A DNA stretch of 64,000 bases from Sphingobium abikonense NBRC 16140 (lineage in GTDB: Bacteria; Pseudomonadota; Alphaproteobacteria; Sphingomonadales; Sphingomonadaceae). How positions within the stretch are numbered: the first letter of the stretch is position 1; each line of letters begins with the position of its first letter. A program made the translations under genes and the position numbers. Below the pieces are notes generated by a model that worked only from the letters and a program-made list of their open reading frames with translations, ran no database searches and was not told the DNA's origin. The DNA lies in contig NZ_BCYT01000011.1 in NCBI RefSeq assembly GCF_001598335.1, positions 26,019-90,018 on the forward strand. Reading direction: 5' to 3'. Positions 52,308-60,204 of this stretch are shown here, piece by piece.

Positions 52308-53747
52308 TCAGTCGCGCTGTACCTGCACGATGCGTCCCGGCGCGCCGTTCACCACCTCAGCGACCGCCAGAAAACGGCGGGGCGTCGCGGTGCTGCCTTG
52401 AACGATCTGCCGGATCGGACCCGACGCGTTGACGATCGCCGCACCCGCCGGGTTGCTCATGAAGTTGGCAAGCGGCTCTACAGCGCCGCTACCATCCGCG
52501 TTGGCGGTCAGCACGAGCATGTAGGGCTTCTTGGGCTGCAAACCGGTAACGGCACTCTGCACGACCTGAATGATGCCTTGGTCGAAGAGGGTGATGCTGC
52601 TTGCCGCACCCTTGCCGCCGATCGGCCCCATAGTCAGATGCAACGCCTTGCCGGCCGTGCCGAGCGGCTGGAGATTGTCGGTGCCGGGGCCTGTCGGAAC
52701 AGCGTTCGGCACATAGGCGATCGCCTGCGGTGCCTGTCCGACCGGCACGGTAGCGACGACCGTGTTGCCAGCGGTGTCGATCGCGGCCAGCTCATCGGCA
52801 TTCTCCAGCCCGACATAGATGCGCCGACCGTCGCCGGACGGCCAGACACCGTGCGGCATCTTGCCGACTGGAATGGTTGCCACCAGCGTGAAGTCGGACG
52901 TGCGGAACACCTTCACCGCATTCTCCCCGCCGACCGTCACATAGGCGAACTGCCCCTTGGCCGTGCGGGCGAAGTTGACGTGATTGGTGATCGGCCCGGT
53001 ATCCAGCACCTTGAGGATTGTGAAGGGTGGCCTGGCATCGAATGCGACCGTCTTGCCGATGTCCTTTAGCGTAAACCACGCCTGCTTGCCGTCCGGCGTC
53101 GCGGCGATGTTGGGGCAGAATGGGCTCGGCTGCGCCACCTGTCCGACCTGTGCGTGGGTTGCGACATCGAACACGGCCAGCACCGGATTGAACGAGGAAC
53201 AGACATAGCCGTATCGCCCATCGGGCGAGAAGATCGTCATACCCGGACCACCGGGCGTCTTGATGCGGCCGGTTTCCTTGTACGTCGCGGGATCGAGCAC
53301 GGCGATATAGTCCTCGCCGCGAACGGTGACCCAGACCTCCTTTCCGTCCGGCGTGAAGAACGCCTCGTGCGGACTGCGCCCGACATAGGTCGTGTGTTTG
53401 ACCGTGTTGGTGGCGGTGTCGATCCACGACACGGCATTCGATCCGATCGACACGACCGCCAAGGTCTTCCCGTCCGGCGAGAAGCCCAGGCCGTGGACCA
53501 GCACTTGTCCCTTGTAGAGCGGGGAGAAGTTCATCGGCTGCGGATCGCCGAGCTTGATGACGCCGAGCAGCCGGTTGTCGGCAGGGTCCGTCACCGACAC
53601 CGTGTTGGAGAATTGTTCGGACGCATAGACGCGGTCGCGGTGGCTGACGGGCATGTCCTTGGCGTTCCACGGCGCCTGCTGCGCCATGGCGAGGCCCGGT
53701 GCGGCGCTCATCAGCAAGGCGGCCGAGCGCAGGATGGTCCGGATCAT
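52308..53747 (-). CDS. Exported YVTN-type beta-propeller protein
   Basis: This 479-residue periplasmic protein has a signal peptide (LLMSAAPGLAMAQ) and at least six YVTN/cytochrome-D1-like beta-propeller blades: DGKTLAVVSIGSNAVSWIDTATN, DGKEVWVTVRGEDYIAVLDP, DGRYGYVCSSFNPVLAVFD and GQFAYVTVGGENAVKVF. A C-terminal domain of about 150 residues follows and does not match the blades. It starts one base after the DUF305 gene. It may bind copper or another ligand in the periplasm, by context only. Confidence 0.8.
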   Translation of the reverse strand: MIRTILRSAALLMSAAPGLAMAQQAPWNAKDMPVSHRDRVYASEQFSNTVSVTDPADNRLLGVIKLGDPQPMNFSPLYKGQVLVHGLGFSPDGKTLAVVSIGSNAVSWIDTATNTVKHTTYVGRSPHEAFFTPDGKEVWVTVRGEDYIAVLDPATYKETGRIKTPGGPGMTIFSPDGRYGYVCSSFNPVLAVFDVATHAQVGQVAQPSPFCPNIAATPDGKQAWFTLKDIGKTVAFDARPPFTILKVLDTGPITNHVNFARTAKGQFAYVTVGGENAVKVFRTSDFTLVATIPVGKMPHGVWPSGDGRRIYVGLENADELAAIDTAGNTVVATVPVGQAPQAIAYVPNAVPTGPGTDNLQPLGTAGKALHLTMGPIGGKGAASSITLFDQGIIQVVQSAVTGLQPKKPYMLVLTANADGSGAVEPLANFMSNPAGAAIVNASGPIRQIVQGSTATPRRFLAVAEVVNGAPGRIVQVQRD

Positions 53748-53748
53748 G

Positions 53749-54162
53749 TCAGTGCTCCATAGGGCTGTGGTGGTCGCCGCCCTGCGTCGGGGCCGGCGTC
53801 GAAGGCGGTAGCGGCTGACCGATCGCCAACTTCATAGCGGCAATCTCCTGCTGCTGATCGATGATGATCTCCTGCGCGATGCGCTTGAGCTGCTCGTTAT
53901 GGCCGTAGCGCAGCTCCGCCACTGCCATATCGATCGCACCCTGATGATGCGGGAGCATCATCGTGACGAAGTCGCGGTCGACGTTGCCGGACGGCTTGAC
54001 CATCATGCCCGCCATCATCCGGTCCATCGCGGCAGCCACCATGCTGGCGTAACCACCGGCAGGGGCGGCCGCGACTGCGCCTGTGAGCAGGGCCGAAGCA
54101 GTCAGACCGAGCATCCAATATCGTCTACGCATAAGCCTCCGGCGCATCAGTCCTGAAAGCAT
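53749..54162 (-). CDS. DUF305-domain periplasmic protein
   Basis: This 137-residue protein has a signal peptide (MLGLTASALLTGAVAAAPAGG) and the DUF305 ferritin-like four-helix domain with MMLPHHQGAIDMAVAE and many Met/His residues (MVAAAMDRMMAGMMV). DUF305 proteins are commonly found beside copper or multicopper-oxidase genes. The Met/His-rich helix suggests Cu binding. It begins the operon with the propeller, sigma and anti-sigma genes. ATGs at 54162 and about 54132 are both possible. Confidence 0.8.
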   Translation of the reverse strand: MLSGLMRRRLMRRRYWMLGLTASALLTGAVAAAPAGGYASMVAAAMDRMMAGMMVKPSGNVDRDFVTMMLPHHQGAIDMAVAELRYGHNEQLKRIAQEIIIDQQQEIAAMKLAIGQPLPPSTPAPTQGGDHHSPMEH

Positions 54163-54303
54163 AGACGACGCTCGTCCGGGTTTATTCCATGGGTGAGCCG
54201 GTTATCAGCCTTCCCGATTGGGAACCTCCAACGGGACGACCGTGACCGACACAAAAATCCGCTGTATGCCCGCCGGGGCTTTCCCAAAATATGTTCCCGA
54301 AAT

Positions 54304-54348
54304 ATGAGTCCCGAAATTCGCTGTTTGAGATGGGATAACGGGACTCAT
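54304..54348. repeat. Inverted repeat over the resolvase promoter/start (res-like)
   Basis: ATGAGTCCCG (54304-54313) and CGGGACTCAT (54339-54348) are perfect inverted 10-mers, and the right arm covers the resolvase ATG. Just upstream, AATATGTTCCCGAAAT and AATATGAGTCCCGAAAT form an imperfect direct repeat. The arrangement is that of resolvase-binding subsites, giving autorepression or res recombination. Confidence 0.6.
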
Positions 54349-54913
54349 GCTGGTTGGTTATGCGCGTGTCTCGACCTCCGACCAGGACCTGACGCTACAA
54401 ACCGATGCGCTGACCAAGGCTGGCTGTGAAAAGCTGTTCACCGACAAGGTGAGCGGCGCGAAGCTGAACCGTCCCGGTCTGACCGAAGCTCTCAATTTCG
54501 TGCGGGCCGGTGACACGCTGGTGATATGGAAGCTCGATCGCCTTGGCCGATCGATCGGGGGCCTGATCGAACTGGCGGCGGACTTGTCCGCTCGGAAGAT
54601 TGATTTCCGGTCCCTGACGGACGGGTTCGACACGGCAACCCCATCGGGCCGTCTGCTGTTCCATATCCTCGCTTCTGTCGCGGAGATGGAGCGCGAACTG
54701 ATAAAGGAACGGACGATTGCCGGTTTGGCAGCGGCACGGGCCAAGGGCGGCACGGGCGGAGGCCGCAAGTCGGTCATGACGCCTGACATGCTCGATACCG
54801 CCCGCAAGCTGCTCAAGGCTGGCGACAAACCGGCGAAGGTCGCGAAGCTGCTCCAGGTCGGCCGTTCTACCTTCTATCGCCACTTCCCTGCGGCCGAGCG
54901 CGAACCCGGCTAA
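54347..54913 (+). CDS. Serine recombinase (resolvase), orphan
   Basis: This 188-residue recombinase has catalytic Ser9 (YARVST), DRLGRS and ELIKERTIAGL, and a C-terminal helix-turn-helix (KPAKVAKLLQVGRSTFYRHF). It is the size of Tn3 resolvases (TnpR) but no Tn3 transposase is next to it. The IS1182 transposase comes convergently 6 bases later. It differs from the resolvase at 30270. The gene looks complete. Confidence 0.87.
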   Translation: MLVGYARVSTSDQDLTLQTDALTKAGCEKLFTDKVSGAKLNRPGLTEALNFVRAGDTLVIWKLDRLGRSIGGLIELAADLSARKIDFRSLTDGFDTATPSGRLLFHILASVAEMERELIKERTIAGLAAARAKGGTGGGRKSVMTPDMLDTARKLLKAGDKPAKVAKLLQVGRSTFYRHFPAAEREPG

Positions 54914-56421
54914 CCGGCGTCAGAAGATCGTCGCGTAGTAGGATTGCTCGAACCGGCCACGGCTGATCCGGGCCATGCGCTCGATGCGTTCCGGCACCGG
55001 GGGCGGGCGACGGTTCCGGGCCGGTCTTGCGTCGGTGCGGGCTAACAGCACGAGATTGGCAATGGCCGCGCCCAACAGAAACTCTTCTTCGGCACCGCGC
55101 AGTCCGCGAAGGTGCAGGCGGGTCAGCCCTCGCTTGCCTTTGGCATCGGCGAACACCCGCTCGACACCCCGGCGCAGCCGCATCGACCGCTTGAATAGCG
55201 GCGTCTGCATCTCGCCGCGCACCATCTCACGCACGTCCTCATATTCGCTGTGCGTGACCGACCTGTTGCTGCCTGCGGTGCATTTCCGTTTGAGGTGACA
55301 GGCGCGGCAATCGGCAGGACTGGCGCTGTATCGGAGAAAGCCCGCCCGACGATCGGCACCGCGAAAGGGCAGTATCTTCCCAGCGGGGCAGACATAGCGG
55401 TCCTGCTCCCGCTCATAGCGGAAGGCTTCGCGGGGGAATTTGCCCTTGGTCTGTTCGGATCGTTCCAGCACCGGGATATGCGGGATGGTGCCGCGATCGG
55501 TGACGAACGCCAGGAACGCAGCGCTGCCATAGGCGGTGTCGGCCGCGACACGCTTTGGCCGATAGCCGAACCGATTGTCGGCCCGTGCCAGCATGGTCCG
55601 CCCCGCATCGACTTCCGCGGCGAAGCGGGCGGGACTGGCCTCCACGTCGATCGCCACCCCTCCCGGCGTGTCAATCAGGACATTGAAGGCATAGCCGAAC
55701 CGGCCCCGCGCCGTGCGCGCCGACCATGCCGACGCCGGATCGGTGCGTGACACCTCGGCCGGTTTGCCACGCGGTACGCCATGTTCCTGCGGTGGAGCAT
55801 TGGCCTGATCCGCCAGCCATTCACAAACCGGGCGGGGAAGCCGGGGCGCGGCCATGTCGGCGTCCCGCATCTTGCGCTGCCAGCTTGCATCGGCCGCGAC
55901 GAACGATGCATCGATTGCGGCATCCTTGTGGGCGATCAGCCCCGCATCGGCGCAGCGCCGCACCGTCTGCTCGAACAGGATGCGGAAGATGCTAGCATCG
56001 CGGAAGCGGCCATGCCGGTTCTTGCTAAACGTCGAGTGGTGCGGCACCGGCGCGTTGAGCGGCAATCGGCAGAACCAGCGATAGGCGAGGTTGAAGCGGA
56101 CTTCCTCACACAGACGGCGCTCCGACGTGATGCCATAGAGGCGAGCGATCAGCGCCATGCGGACCAGCAATTCAGGCGCGATCGAGGGACGCCCACGGCA
56201 ACTGTAGTGCGGCGCGAGCGCATCGCGCAGTTCACCCAGGTCGATCAGCCCGTCTATCCTGTGCAGCATATGATCGGCGGGGATCATCGCTCCCAGCGCC
56301 CGCCAGCTTGCGCCCTTGCCGCCTCGCTGTTGCTCACCCATCATGGCCGCTGCTCCCGATGTGTCGAAGCAGGGAACCCGTTAGGAACGCGATCGGATCA
56401 CCCGGCCTTTTTTCAACAGCC
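54914..56421 (-). mobile_element. IS1182-like insertion sequence (left end not defined)
   Basis: The element carries one transposase and on its right a GGCTGTTGAAAAAAGG tip (minus strand; ends at 56421). At the left, the sequence after the transposase stop runs directly into the resolvase gene end (GGCTAACCGGCGTCA) and no matching tip is found. The left end has been lost, perhaps by recombination within GGCT. Confidence 0.6.
54920..56344 (-). CDS. IS1182-family transposase
   Basis: This 474-residue transposase has the IS1182 pattern: an N-terminal region with MIPADHMLHRIDGLIDL and RLYGITSERRLCEEVRFNLAYRWFCRLPL, a DDE core (AAIDASFVAADAS; RVAADTAYGSAAFLAF), the DUF4372-like CxxC motifs (DCRACHLKRKC), and a C-terminal ADAKGKRGLTRLHLRGLRG with catalytic Glu nearby (VERVFADAK). 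It reads toward the resolvase gene. The frame is intact, so it might still move if ends are present. Confidence 0.88.
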   Translation of the reverse strand: MMGEQQRGGKGASWRALGAMIPADHMLHRIDGLIDLGELRDALAPHYSCRGRPSIAPELLVRMALIARLYGITSERRLCEEVRFNLAYRWFCRLPLNAPVPHHSTFSKNRHGRFRDASIFRILFEQTVRRCADAGLIAHKDAAIDASFVAADASWQRKMRDADMAAPRLPRPVCEWLADQANAPPQEHGVPRGKPAEVSRTDPASAWSARTARGRFGYAFNVLIDTPGGVAIDVEASPARFAAEVDAGRTMLARADNRFGYRPKRVAADTAYGSAAFLAFVTDRGTIPHIPVLERSEQTKGKFPREAFRYEREQDRYVCPAGKILPFRGADRRAGFLRYSASPADCRACHLKRKCTAGSNRSVTHSEYEDVREMVRGEMQTPLFKRSMRLRRGVERVFADAKGKRGLTRLHLRGLRGAEEEFLLGAAIANLVLLARTDARPARNRRPPPVPERIERMARISRGRFEQSYYATIF

Positions 56422-56438
56422 CCGACCGGTTTTGACAC

Positions 56439-56855
56439 CTAAGTGGTTGTATATTGGTCAAGCAATTCGATCACGGCACAACTCGCCGCCCCGTCGCCCT
56501 CGCAACGGTCGATCGTCGTGGCAAGCAGGCTTTCGAGTTGCGCTAGGTCTGCCATTTTCGCGCGAACCCGCTCCAGGTGGTGGGCCGCGATCTCGCGGAC
56601 CTCACTGCACGACGCCTGCGCGGGACCGCCAAGTGACAGGATCGCGCGCACCTCGGCCGGGGTGAAGCCGAGTTCACGCGCGCCACGGATGAATCCAAGG
56701 ACGCGGACGTGGCCGGCCCCATATACTCGCCGGCCCCCGCTCGTGCGGGGTGGGGTCGCCACAATGCCGACGCGCTCGAAATAGCGGATCGTCTCGATGT
56801 TCACGCCGGTTCGGCGCGACAACTCGCCGATAGCTAGGCCTTTCTCATCCCTCAT
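56439..56855 (-). CDS. merR: MerR mercury-responsive regulator
   Basis: This 138-residue protein has the MerR winged helix-turn-helix (IGELSRRTGVNIETIRYFERVG) and Cys83, Cys118 and Cys126 in a spacing close to the Hg(II)-binding Cys82, Cys117 and Cys126 of Tn501 MerR. The CSEVREIAAHHLERVRAKMADLAQLE stretch is the MerR dimerisation helix. It is divergent from merT across a perfect operator. It would repress and, with mercury, activate merT. Confidence 0.9.
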   Translation of the reverse strand: MRDEKGLAIGELSRRTGVNIETIRYFERVGIVATPPRTSGGRRVYGAGHVRVLGFIRGARELGFTPAEVRAILSLGGPAQASCSEVREIAAHHLERVRAKMADLAQLESLLATTIDRCEGDGAASCAVIELLDQYTTT

Positions 56856-56862
56856 AATTCGC

Positions 56863-56893
56863 TTGCTCCTGTAGCCGCTACAGGAGGCATTAG
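56863..56893 (+). promoter_or_regulatory. MerR operator/promoter of merT
   Basis: TTGCTC (56863-56868) and CATTAG (56888-56893) are 19 bp apart, and the spacer lies in a perfect palindrome (CTCCTGTAG and CTACAGGAG around CCG, 56866-56886). This is the hallmark arrangement of a MerR-activated promoter. The merT ATG follows 25 bases later. Confidence 0.85.
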
Positions 56894-56918
56894 GGGGTTA
56901 TTCCGCCGGAGACGACTG

Positions 56919-57335
56919 ATGAATAAAAGGATTTTGCCGCACGAAACCCTGGCCGCTTCCGCATCGCCACGCCGCGCCGACGCGGGGCTATCCGCCCTGG
57001 GTGCGCTGGCGAGCTTCGGCGCGGTCCTAGCCGCCGCATCCTGCTGCGTCTTGCCGCTCGCGCTGGCGGCGCTGGGCGTGGGGGCGGGCCTGTCGAGCAC
57101 CTTCGCCGCGCTGATGCCTCTGCGCTGGGCCCTGACGGCGCTTTCCCTCGTCGGCCTGGCTGCCGGGTGGTGGGCGTATGTGCGGCGTCGGAGGACCTGC
57201 GCTGCGGATCGGTCCTGCACCGTGACCCTACCGTCCCGCGCAACTCCGATCATGCTCACGATCGGCACGACCCTGACGCTGACCGCGCTGATATGGGATC
57301 GCATTGAAGCGCCGCTTATAAAGGCGCTTTCCTGA
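56919..57335 (+). CDS. merT: MerT mercuric ion transporter
   Basis: This 138-residue inner-membrane protein has three hydrophobic helices. Cys42-Cys43 (ASCCVLP) in the first helix is the MerT metal pair, and a second pair (TCAADRSC) lies in the cytoplasmic loop. It moves Hg(II) into the cytoplasm, usually toward a MerA reductase, which was not found in the window. It overlaps the next gene by one base (TGATG). Confidence 0.88.
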   Translation: MNKRILPHETLAASASPRRADAGLSALGALASFGAVLAAASCCVLPLALAALGVGAGLSSTFAALMPLRWALTALSLVGLAAGWWAYVRRRRTCAADRSCTVTLPSRATPIMLTIGTTLTLTALIWDRIEAPLIKALS

Positions 57336-57556
57336 TGCAGCTCACCTCCACGCTGACCTGTCCCGAGTGCGGCGGTGTCGCGACCGAGACGATGCCCACC
57401 AACGCCTGCCAGTTCTTCTATGATTGCCGACATTGCGCGGCGGTGCTGCGGCCCCTGGCCGGCGACTGCTGCGTGTTCTGCTCGTTCGGCGATGTCCCAT
57501 GCCCTCCGATTCAGGAGGCGAAGGCGAACGGGACCGTGGCGGGCTGCTGCGGGTGA
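57335..57556 (+). CDS. Small Cys-rich protein of mer-type operons
   Basis: This 73-residue protein has ten cysteines, including the zinc-ribbon-like CPECGG (9-14), CRHC and the conserved GDCCVFCSFGDVPCPPIQ motif, and ends GCCG. I recognise this motif from short proteins encoded in mercury operons. The molecular function is not established. It is cotranscribed with merT and might receive Hg(II) on its thiols. Confidence 0.75.
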   Translation: MQLTSTLTCPECGGVATETMPTNACQFFYDCRHCAAVLRPLAGDCCVFCSFGDVPCPPIQEAKANGTVAGCCG

Positions 57557-57572
57557 GGGGGTATCGCACCTT

Positions 57573-58157
57573 TCAATCCGGGATGAGCGCGTAACCCCGG
57601 ATTTGTAGATTCGCCAAGGTTGTAAGCGCCGAATCATCGATCTCAACGCCCGAAGCCACTTGGTTCGGCATGATCTCATTTCCGACCATGGCCTGACTGC
57701 AAACGCGGATTGAAACACCGGCTTTCTGGAGAGCGGCAATCAGCGCAGCGTTCGGGTTGGCCGCTACCTTCATACGCGCCGCATATGGCGCGTTCTGCAG
57801 GACGAGCGGGGTCGCGGGACCATGAATGATGACGGCGATGTCACCAGCCGGATGGACCTTGTCCGCGCCTAGCAGGTTCACGAAGCGCGCGACCTTCTCA
57901 AGGCTGGGATTCACTTTGTCGGGAGAGCTTGCGGCCTTGGTGACATTGAACAAGACGCGGTAGCGAAGCTTGGGATCGGGCCGCTCGGCAGCACTGGGCA
58001 CGGCCACGATCCCGCCAAATCCCGGTATTACGGGATAAACCAGATTATCCTGTGCAGCTAGCGAGGTGCCGCCGGTCAGCATCGTTGCCGCGAGCAGAAA
58101 TGTGGCGAAAGCTCTTTTTGGCAACCTTGCTCTCCTGTTGGACGGTAGGCGCTGCAT
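57573..58157 (-). CDS. Exported DsrE-like protein
   Basis: This 194-residue protein has a signal peptide (FATFLLAATMLTGGTSLAAQ) and a DsrE/YchN-like alpha/beta domain (VARFVNLLGADKVHPAGDIAVIIHGPATPLVL). A Cys near residue 153 (SIRVCSQAM) is the possible sulfur-carrying residue in this family. It is convergent with the mer genes. Its neighbours suggest a role with sulfane sulfur. Confidence 0.78.
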   Translation of the reverse strand: MQRLPSNRRARLPKRAFATFLLAATMLTGGTSLAAQDNLVYPVIPGFGGIVAVPSAAERPDPKLRYRVLFNVTKAASSPDKVNPSLEKVARFVNLLGADKVHPAGDIAVIIHGPATPLVLQNAPYAARMKVAANPNAALIAALQKAGVSIRVCSQAMVGNEIMPNQVASGVEIDDSALTTLANLQIRGYALIPD

Positions 58158-58184
58158 AAACTCTCCAGAAGTGGGAGCCTACGC

Positions 58185-59657
58185 CTACGCAACACTGAAC
58201 TGGCCCATCATTCCATTATCCTCATGTTCAAGGATATGGCAGTGATACATGAAGGGAGCGCTCTTGGCCGGCTGATCAAATCGGATGAGAAGCTCCACCG
58301 GTTCCTTGACGAGGACCGTGTCGCGCGGCCCCTGGTCGAGAACATCGGGCTGCCCGCCACCGCGGGTGAGAACATCAAAGTGGACGCCGTGAATATGGAT
58401 CGGGTGGCGCATCATTTCGCCAGACACCTCCCATATTTCGGTGGAGCCTAGCTTCACCGTCTCATCGATGCGATTCATGTCGAATGGCTTGCCATTGATC
58501 GTAAGGCCGCCACCGCCGCTTCCTGAGCCCATCATGCCGCCCATGCCCATGTTGAGGCTCAGACGGCGACGGCGCACCGCCTTGCTGGCGTCGGGCCCAG
58601 TTCGTGATGCCAGAAGGGTCGGCACGACGCCGCTGGCACGAGCCTGTCCCAACGGCCGTGGTTCAAACCGCAGCACGGTCGCTGGTGCCGCGGCATCGGT
58701 CCTTCGGGCGCCACGCCCCATCATACCCATGCCGCCCATCATCGAGCTGTTGGTATCAGCCGCCGTCACCAGCGAGGCGGACCTACCGTCCGTGAAGTCC
58801 ACGAGAAGCTCGGCACGTTGGCCCGGCGCCAAGGTTATGGCTTCCAATGCCACTGCGTGTTCGAGCAGCCCCCCTTCGGTTCCGATCCAGTGAAAGCTCC
58901 GCCGATCGGAAAACGACAGCTCATAAATCCGCGCGTTCGATGCGTTGACGAGCCGCAGGCGAACCAACCGATTTGGCACCGCCGCCAGCGGATTCACCGC
59001 GCCGTTCACAAGGATCGTGTCGCCGCGCCGGCCCTGCATGGCGACCATCATGCCGCCTGGCATGACAAGGCGACCATTTTCGAACTGGCGATCCTGGATG
59101 AGCAGGGGCAGATCGTCCACGCCATATTCTGACGGGAGCCCCAGGCCCTGCTCTTCGTCGTCGGTTACCAGCAACGCCCCAGCCAGGCCCGAATAGACTT
59201 GCTCGGCCGTCAACCCATGGACGTGTGAGTGATAAAGGAGGGTCGCTGCGGGCTGCCGGATCGGGAGCGTGGGCCGCCAGGTCGCGCCCGGCGCGATGAT
59301 CTGATGGGGGCCGCCATCCAGCTCTCCGGGGATCAGAAGCCCGTGCCAATGCACAGTCGTGTCCGCGTTGAGCCCGTTGGTCACGACAGCCGCCACGTCG
59401 TCGCCACGGCGCACCCTGATCGTCGGTCCGAGATAGCTGCCATTATACCCGAGCGTGTCACTCGGCCGGCCTGGATAAAATGAAGTCGTTCCGGACTGGA
59501 CCCGTAGCGCGAATGAGCGGCCAGGCCGTGCGTCCAACAGCGGCGGCATCGGAAGCGGGTTTGCACCTCCCCCGCCGAGGCCCGGCGTGGAGCGCGAGCA
59601 AGCGGTGGTTGCGAACAATGCCGCTCCGCCAGCCAACAGCGAACGTCGATCGAGCAT
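58185..59657 (-). CDS. Tat-exported multicopper oxidase (CueO-like)
   Basis: This 490-residue oxidase has a Tat signal (DRRSLLAGG). The copper motifs are HWHGLLIPG (His103, His105), HSHVHG (His143, His145), HPIHIHG, and the terminal HCHILEHEDNGM with Cys473, His474, His478 and axial Met483, which holds the type 1 copper. A Met/Gly-rich insert (NMGMGGMMGSGSGGGG) resembles the CueO copper-tolerance loop. It would oxidise Cu(I) or other substrates in the periplasm. It is divergent from bigR. Confidence 0.9.
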   Translation of the reverse strand: MLDRRSLLAGGAALFATTACSRSTPGLGGGGANPLPMPPLLDARPGRSFALRVQSGTTSFYPGRPSDTLGYNGSYLGPTIRVRRGDDVAAVVTNGLNADTTVHWHGLLIPGELDGGPHQIIAPGATWRPTLPIRQPAATLLYHSHVHGLTAEQVYSGLAGALLVTDDEEQGLGLPSEYGVDDLPLLIQDRQFENGRLVMPGGMMVAMQGRRGDTILVNGAVNPLAAVPNRLVRLRLVNASNARIYELSFSDRRSFHWIGTEGGLLEHAVALEAITLAPGQRAELLVDFTDGRSASLVTAADTNSSMMGGMGMMGRGARRTDAAAPATVLRFEPRPLGQARASGVVPTLLASRTGPDASKAVRRRRLSLNMGMGGMMGSGSGGGGLTINGKPFDMNRIDETVKLGSTEIWEVSGEMMRHPIHIHGVHFDVLTRGGGQPDVLDQGPRDTVLVKEPVELLIRFDQPAKSAPFMYHCHILEHEDNGMMGQFSVA

Positions 59658-59824
59658 CTAAATCTGTCCCAGCGTGCAGCGCAGCTCGGAAGCGATACGG
59701 ACAGCCTGGTCGATCAGCATGGGGTTACCTCGCACTCCGGCGCTTCGAAGGAGCCTCGATGGCTTGGCGAAATAGTAGCTCACGGGGGGAACCTCCTAGC
59801 TGGCGCTTGATCGAACACCACTCC

Positions 59825-59847
59825 ATCATATATGCTACATATAAGAT
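59825..59847. promoter_or_regulatory. Palindromic operator over the bigR promoter
   Basis: ATC-a-TATATG-CTA-CATATA-a-GAT is a near-perfect palindrome (one central pair mismatched) and overlaps both a TATATG -10-like hexamer (with TTGATC 16 bp upstream) and the bigR start codon. AT-rich palindromes of this kind are bound by BigR/SqrR repressors. Autoregulation is inferred. Confidence 0.65.
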
Positions 59848-60202
59848 GTTTGGAGCAACTGTGCCACCTTCCCTCGTTAAAATGTCTCCGGAGCTTCTGG
59901 AGGAAAAGGCCGGCGAAGCGGAAGCGTTCCTCCGTTCGCTTGCGAGCCGGCACCGTCTGATGATCCTGTGCAGCCTGCTCGGCGGGGAGTTGTCGGTAAC
60001 CGATCTGGGCGAACGCCTCGGACTGACACAGTCGAATTTGTCCCGCCATCTGGCCACGCTGCGCGACGAAGGCCTGGTCGGAACACGGCGGGAGAAAACG
60101 ACGATATTCTACCGCATCACGTCCGAGCGCGTGCTGCCGATCCTGACGGAACTCTACGCACTCTTTTGCGCCGGTGACGAAGCTGAGAGCAGAGAATCCT
60201 GA
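59846..60202 (+). CDS. bigR: BigR/SqrR-type persulfide-sensing ArsR repressor
   Basis: This 118-residue ArsR-family protein is started at ATG 59846, which places Cys42 (MILCSLLGG) and Cys108 (LFCAGDE) exactly where the redox-sensing cysteines of BigR stand. ATG 59882 is an alternative. The winged helix is DLGERLGLTQSNLSRHLATLRDEGLVGTRREKTTIFY. In BigR the two Cys form a polysulfide bridge that releases DNA. It leads the plus-strand sulfur operon. Confidence 0.88.
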   Translation: MFGATVPPSLVKMSPELLEEKAGEAEAFLRSLASRHRLMILCSLLGGELSVTDLGERLGLTQSNLSRHLATLRDEGLVGTRREKTTIFYRITSERVLPILTELYALFCAGDEAESRES

Positions 60203-60204
60203 CG

